A stretch of DNA of 9,857 nucleotides. It comes from an uncultured Saprospiraceae bacterium (GTDB lineage Bacteria; Bacteroidota; Bacteroidia; Chitinophagales; Saprospiraceae). Position 1 is the first letter of the stretch. Each line of letters opens with the position of its first letter. Where the stretch lies: contig CALCMV010000436.1 of the NCBI GenBank assembly GCA_937967535.1, positions 1 to 9,857 on the forward strand, in the 5' to 3' direction. A program made the position numbers and the translations under genes. The notes beneath the pieces were generated by a model. The model was given only the letters and a program-made list of their open reading frames with translations. It did not search any database and was not told where the DNA came from. Below are positions 7,124-9,857 of the stretch, one piece after another.

Positions 7124-7138
7124 AAAATGTTATTAGAT

Positions 7139-8008
7139 ATGAAAAATATATTTATCACCGCAATTGTTTTGCTATTTAGTGTGAGTTCGATGCAGGCGGG
7201 CGGTCCTTGGCCTCAAAAAAAAGGAAAAGGATACTTCAAACTCTCCGAGTGGTGGGTAGTTTTTGACCGACATTATACGGATTTGGGCTTGCGCGACCCG
7301 AATGTTACAACGGGTGTTTTTAACACCTCTCTGTATATCGAATATGGTATCACAGACCGACTGACAACGATTATAAATGCGCCCTTGCTGAGTCGGAATT
7401 ATATGAATAATCTGATATCCGGTACTACCGGCGAGTTGTTGGTGCAAGGAGAAGCGATTAATACGCTTGGCGATATAGATTTGGGCTTGAAGTATGGACT
7501 GACTTCGGGCGGCAAAATCCCTGTGGCATTGACGCTGATGGTTGGTTTACCAACAGGCACAACTTCGGGCGGCACGCAAAGAAATCTTCAAACAGGCGAC
7601 GGCGAGTTCAACCAAATCCTACAATTGGATGCGGGTACAGGTTTTTCGGCGGGCAAAGCTTCTTTGTATACAAGCGGTTATGTGGGTTTCAATCACCGCA
7701 CCAATGGTTTTTCGGAGGAGTTGCGATTTGGCTTGGAAGGCGGTGCAGGTTTATTTGCCGACAAACTCTGGCTAAGTGGAAAGCTAAATATCGTAGAATC
7801 ACTCAAAAATGGCGATACCGCCGCCACGACGACGAGTACTAGCCTGTTTGCCAATAATTCGGAGTTTACGAGTGTTAGTCTGGAAGCAAGTTTTTATGTG
7901 AGCAAAAAAGTTGGTCTTTCAGCTTCTTTCGCCAATCCTTTGAGAGGCGAAATCATCGCAGCAGCACCGTCCTATTCTGTTGGGGTGTTTATTGATATGA
8001 GCAAATAA
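7139..8008 (+). CDS. small outer-membrane beta-barrel protein, transporter-like (MetA-pathway/phenol family resemblance)
   Basis: About 289 residues from the ATG at 7139. I prefer this to the ATG at 7127 because it gives a clean signal peptide (MKNIFITAIVLLFSVSSMQA, cleaved before GGPWP) without the acidic extension MLLD. The mature protein is a run of amphipathic beta strands with short turns: KGYFKLSEWWVV, TSLYIEYGITDRL, GDIDLGLKYGL, ALTLMVGLPTG, the loop NLQTGDGEFNQIL, GYVGFNHRTNGF, LRFGLEGGAGLF, and a closing strand YSVGVFIDMSK. The order of a GDIxLGLKY strand, GLPTG and a GDG loop recalls the outer-membrane putative transporter family that includes phenol-degradation MetA-pathway proteins; that assignment is by eye. 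It would sit in the outer membrane. It follows the DM13 lipoprotein gene on the same strand, suggesting joint work, and is closed by a terminator at 8056-8088. Its leader is largely element B. Substrate unknown. Confidence 0.85.
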   Translation: MKNIFITAIVLLFSVSSMQAGGPWPQKKGKGYFKLSEWWVVFDRHYTDLGLRDPNVTTGVFNTSLYIEYGITDRLTTIINAPLLSRNYMNNLISGTTGELLVQGEAINTLGDIDLGLKYGLTSGGKIPVALTLMVGLPTGTTSGGTQRNLQTGDGEFNQILQLDAGTGFSAGKASLYTSGYVGFNHRTNGFSEELRFGLEGGAGLFADKLWLSGKLNIVESLKNGDTAATTTSTSLFANNSEFTSVSLEASFYVSKKVGLSASFANPLRGEIIAAAPSYSVGVFIDMSK

Positions 8009-8055
8009 TTGAGAAATCCCATAAGATACGATTTACATGATTTTCCTTGTCGCGG

Positions 8056-8090
8056 ATGCCTGTGCAAATATTTTGTACGGGCATTTTTAT
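8056..8090 (+). terminator. rho-independent terminator after the small barrel gene
   Basis: ATGCCTGTGCAAA (8056-8068) pairs with TTTGTACGGGCAT (8072-8084) over 13 positions with two G-T wobbles and a three-base loop, followed by TTTTAT. It lies 48 bases after the stop at 8008 and just before element C, so element C and proC are outside this transcript. Confidence 0.88.
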
Positions 8091-8129
8091 GCAACACGAA
8101 AAATATTACGGATATTCGCCGAATTAACC

Positions 8130-8349
8130 GGACTTTGGGTATTAGGGAATTAGGAAATTCGGTATTAGGTAAATCGTTTTTTATTAATAATTATAAATAA
8201 TGTGTTCGCTAATTTTGTCCCGATAGTTATCGGGACAAAATTTGGTAAAGACATTACATGGAGTTAATTTTTAATATTAATAAAATTAAAATAACTGATA
8301 GCTAATTACTTATGATTTAAAACCGAATTTCCAAAATATCCTAAGTCCG
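8130..8349. repeat. MITE/REP-like element C with terminal inverted repeats
   Basis: Together with the terminator this explains most of the 395-bp gap before proC. The left end (8130-8175) reads GGACTTTGGGTATTAGGGAA, then TTAGGAAATTCGG and ATTAGGTAAA. The right end (about 8320-8349), reversed, reads GGACTTAGGATATTTTGGAA, then ATTCGG. The inner part of the right end (8291-8322, reversed) is nearly identical over about 31 bases to 9765-9796 in element D. The stretch 8177-8211, reversed, resembles 5890-5929 in element A (GCGAACACATTATTTAT against ACGAATACATAATTTAT). It carries the 15-bp-stem hairpin at 8211-8242. No coding capacity. Confidence 0.65.
8211..8242. repeat. CCCGATAGTTATCGGG palindrome, copy 2, extended stem
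   Basis: AATTTTGTCCCGATA (8211-8225) pairs perfectly with TATCGGGACAAAATT (8228-8242), a 15-base stem around a two-base loop. The core equals the palindrome at 5985-6002, but the flanking seven pairs are specific to this copy. The downstream tract is not a T-run on the plus strand; on the minus strand the stem already ends in TTTT, so weak termination cannot be excluded. Confidence 0.75.
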
Positions 8350-8403
8350 ACTAATATATGATAGTGGCAAATATCGTCACTTACTTATTTATTTTATAAA
8401 TAT

Positions 8404-9207
8404 ATGAATATATTAATTATCGGCGGCGGCAATATGGGCTTAACCTACGCTAAAAGTTTTCTTGAAGCCCACATCATGACCGCAGAAGACCTGATGATTC
8501 TCGAAAAATCGGAAGAACGCGCCGCACATTTATCCACTCAAAATGTGGGTACGGTATATGCTTCGGCAGCGGATTGTTTGGACAAAGCGGACTTGATTGT
8601 ATTTGCCGTAAAACCGCAAGATACGCCCAATTTATTTCCGATTTTGAAGCCACTTGTAGATGAGCAACAAGTGTTTCTTTCTATCATGGCGGGTGTGCGT
8701 ATGGAGTATATTCGCGAAGAATTGGGTGTCACAAAAATCATACGTGCTATGCCCAATCTTCCTGCACAAATCGGCATGGGAATGACAGCATTTACCTCAT
8801 CAGATGAAGTGACACGCATTGAATTGGTCACTGTCCAAAATCTGCTAAATACCACAGGTAAAGCGATTTATTTGGATTCGGAAGAATTGATTGATGCGGC
8901 TACGGCTATATCGGGTAGTGGTCCGGCTTATGTGTATTATTATATGAATGCGATGATAGAAGCCGCAAAAAAATTAGGATTTTCGGAGTCACAAGCGGAG
9001 CTATTGGTCGGGCAGACATTCATGGGGTCGGTACACCTTGAAAATAGAAATAATTTATCTTGCAAAGATTGGATTGCAAAAGTCTCGTCGAAGGGTGGTA
9101 CAACGGAGGCGGCTATCAAAAAATTTGATAATCAGGAGGTGCATGACCATATTATTAAAGGTCTTGAAGCAGCGCATAATCGGGCGATTGAATTGGGCAA
9201 AAAATAG
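8404..9207 (+). CDS. proC: pyrroline-5-carboxylate reductase
   Basis: A 267-residue cytoplasmic enzyme, the usual length for the family. It reduces 1-pyrroline-5-carboxylate to L-proline with NAD(P)H, the last step of proline synthesis. Visible features in order: the Rossmann nucleotide loop IIGGGNMG (5-12); VFAVKPQ (66-72); IRAMPNLPAQIGMGM (113-127), the hallmark RxMPN region; ISGSGPAYVYYYMNAM (169-184) in the C-terminal dimer and substrate domain; and the signature VSSKGGTTEAA (227-237) near the C-terminus. All key positions seem intact. The ATG at 8404 directly begins the first beta strand of the fold, so the start is secure; there is an A/T-rich tract rather than a Shine-Dalgarno site before it. 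It stands alone: a terminator and element C separate it from the gene before, and the gene after is on the other strand. Confidence 0.97.
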   Translation: MNILIIGGGNMGLTYAKSFLEAHIMTAEDLMILEKSEERAAHLSTQNVGTVYASAADCLDKADLIVFAVKPQDTPNLFPILKPLVDEQQVFLSIMAGVRMEYIREELGVTKIIRAMPNLPAQIGMGMTAFTSSDEVTRIELVTVQNLLNTTGKAIYLDSEELIDAATAISGSGPAYVYYYMNAMIEAAKKLGFSESQAELLVGQTFMGSVHLENRNNLSCKDWIAKVSSKGGTTEAAIKKFDNQEVHDHIIKGLEAAHNRAIELGKK

Positions 9208-9217
9208 AACATCCGCA

Positions 9218-9235
9218 TGGACAGATGGCTGTCCA
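9218..9235 (+). other. short hairpin after proC
   Basis: TGGACAG (9218-9224) pairs with CTGTCCA (9229-9235) around ATGG, ten bases after the proC stop. No T-run follows on either strand, so it is at most a weak or factor-assisted terminator, or an RNA 3' end stabiliser, for the convergent pair proC and the 136-residue gene. Confidence 0.35.
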
Positions 9236-9279
9236 AGGGATGGGTAAATAGTAAGAGTATATCTAAAATTTACTCCTTA

Positions 9280-9690
9280 TCAATTCATTCTATCCTTCAG
9301 ATAACTACCATCAAAACGTGCGTAAATCATCTGTCCGCCTTTCTTTGGGGCGAATGCCATACAGCCGATTTTAATATCATCAAAATAAAAAAAGCTGACG
9401 AGATAGTCCGATGTAAAAAATTGCCCGTGAAAGAAGTGGTCTTTGCTGTTTTCGAGAAATATAGGTTTTTCAAATCTCATCCAACCACTCTTCAAATTCA
9501 GGGCTTCCTGTGTCAATCTTGCTATCATTCTTTGGATAGTATCGTCTTGACACGTATCCAAATTAAACATATATTTATCGTTGTTTTCCATGAAATCATA
9601 AAAGCGAGGCATGATTTTGCTGCCACTCGTTTCGTGTTGTGCCATCGTTTTGATTTCCTGTAAAGTGGGAATATGTTTTGGTTTTTTCAT
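9280..9690 (-). CDS. conserved-looking hypothetical protein, 136 residues
   Basis: I do not recognise the family. The protein has no signal peptide or membrane segment, so it is probably cytoplasmic. Its N-terminal half looks helical (PTLQEIKTMAQ, TIQRMIARLTQEALNL at about 51-66). The C-terminal half is rich in aromatics and looks like beta strands (FFHGQFFTSDYLVSFFYFDD at about 86-105, IKIGCMAFAP, QMIYARFDGSY). Cys at 47 and 110 are the only cysteines. The start MKKPKH at 9690 follows an A/T-rich tract and there is no better upstream Met. It converges with proC (73 bp between stops) and lies 30 bp downstream of element D. The mixed, protein-like composition makes it a believable gene, although no homology was checked. 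Confidence 0.7.
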   Translation of the reverse strand: MKKPKHIPTLQEIKTMAQHETSGSKIMPRFYDFMENNDKYMFNLDTCQDDTIQRMIARLTQEALNLKSGWMRFEKPIFLENSKDHFFHGQFFTSDYLVSFFYFDDIKIGCMAFAPKKGGQMIYARFDGSYLKDRMN

Positions 9691-9720
9691 CTTTTATAAT
9701 ATTTAAGTGTATATTTATAA

Positions 9721-9857
9721 CTGGACTTTGGACATTTTGGAAATTAGGTAACTGGGAAATTCGGGTTTAAATCATAAGTAATTGATTATCAGTTATTTAA
9801 TTTTTATTAAGGTAATAAATATTCAATTAATTAAATTTTATAATTATTTGATAAAAA
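9721..9857. repeat. MITE/REP-like element D, cut by the window end
   Basis: The end reads GGACTTTGGACATT, then TTGGAAATTAGGTAACTGGG and AAATTCGG, the best preserved copy of the terminal repeat here. It is followed by TTTAAATCATAAGTAATTGA and TTATCAGTTAT, nearly the same as the reversed inner right end of element C. The rest to 9857 is A/T-rich. The opposite end lies outside the window. It is in the upstream region of the minus-strand gene starting at 9690 and probably contains or abuts its promoter. Confidence 0.6.

Noticed and set aside
8009..8200. Short open frame of 63 codons after the small barrel gene
   Set aside because: It spans the terminator at 8056-8090 and runs into element C, so it is not a believable gene.
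9217..9663. Plus-strand open frame of 148 codons opposite the 136-residue gene
   Set aside because: It fully overlaps the minus-strand frame, which has the better composition and a lysine-rich start; the plus-strand reading is rich in Cys, His and Ile without pattern. Some doubt remains as neither was checked by homology.
5849..9857. CRISPR array formed by the recurring repeats
   Set aside because: The copies are about 1 kb apart, in inverted pairs, with genes between them, and there are no spacers of uniform length or cas genes.

Overview
The window looks like a chromosomal segment of an AT-rich Bacteroidota, probably from the Saprospiria/Chitinophagia/Cytophagia side. The clues are A/T-rich translation starts without clear Shine-Dalgarno sites, a TAnnTTTG promoter box, a very large outer-membrane beta-barrel protein, a Cys-rich multidomain secreted protein, a lipoprotein with BIG2 and DM13 domains, and AT-rich intergenic palindromic repeats. 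There is no transposase, integrase, phage gene, CRISPR array, tRNA or rRNA. Protein-family calls are from reading the sequence; no database search was run.

Left half (1-5789): two genes on the minus strand. The 1248-residue predicted outer-membrane barrel protein (5789 to 2043) comes first. After 206 bp holding a promoter box and a leader hairpin comes a 553-residue secreted Cys-rich protein (1836 to 175), closed by a strong hairpin terminator at 109-148. A short open stretch at 2-49 may be the tail of a convergent plus-strand gene. The barrel gene carries about 219 bp of intergenic-type repeat DNA that is translated in frame as a charged, low-complexity loop.

Right half (5790-9857): on the plus strand are a BIG2-DM13 lipoprotein (6211-6903), a small outer-membrane barrel protein (7139-8008, with its own terminator at 8056-8088) and proC, pyrroline-5-carboxylate reductase (8404-9207). 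A 136-residue protein of unknown function lies on the minus strand (9690 to 9280). The lipoprotein and the small barrel may act together at the outer membrane, possibly in redox or metal-related work; this is inference from the DM13 domain and adjacency. proC is a housekeeping gene for the last step of proline synthesis and seems unrelated to its neighbours.

The most unusual feature is a family of short AT-rich elements, about 180-220 bp, with terminal inverted repeats built on GGACTTTGGACATT followed by GGAAATT-type units. Three complete copies (5849-6046, 6941-7123, 8130-8349) and one cut by the window end (9721-9857) fill nearly every gap in the right-hand 4 kb. Two of them carry the hairpin CCCGATAGTTATCGGG. 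They look like non-autonomous mobile or REP-like elements, and at least one forms most of the leader of the gene that follows it.
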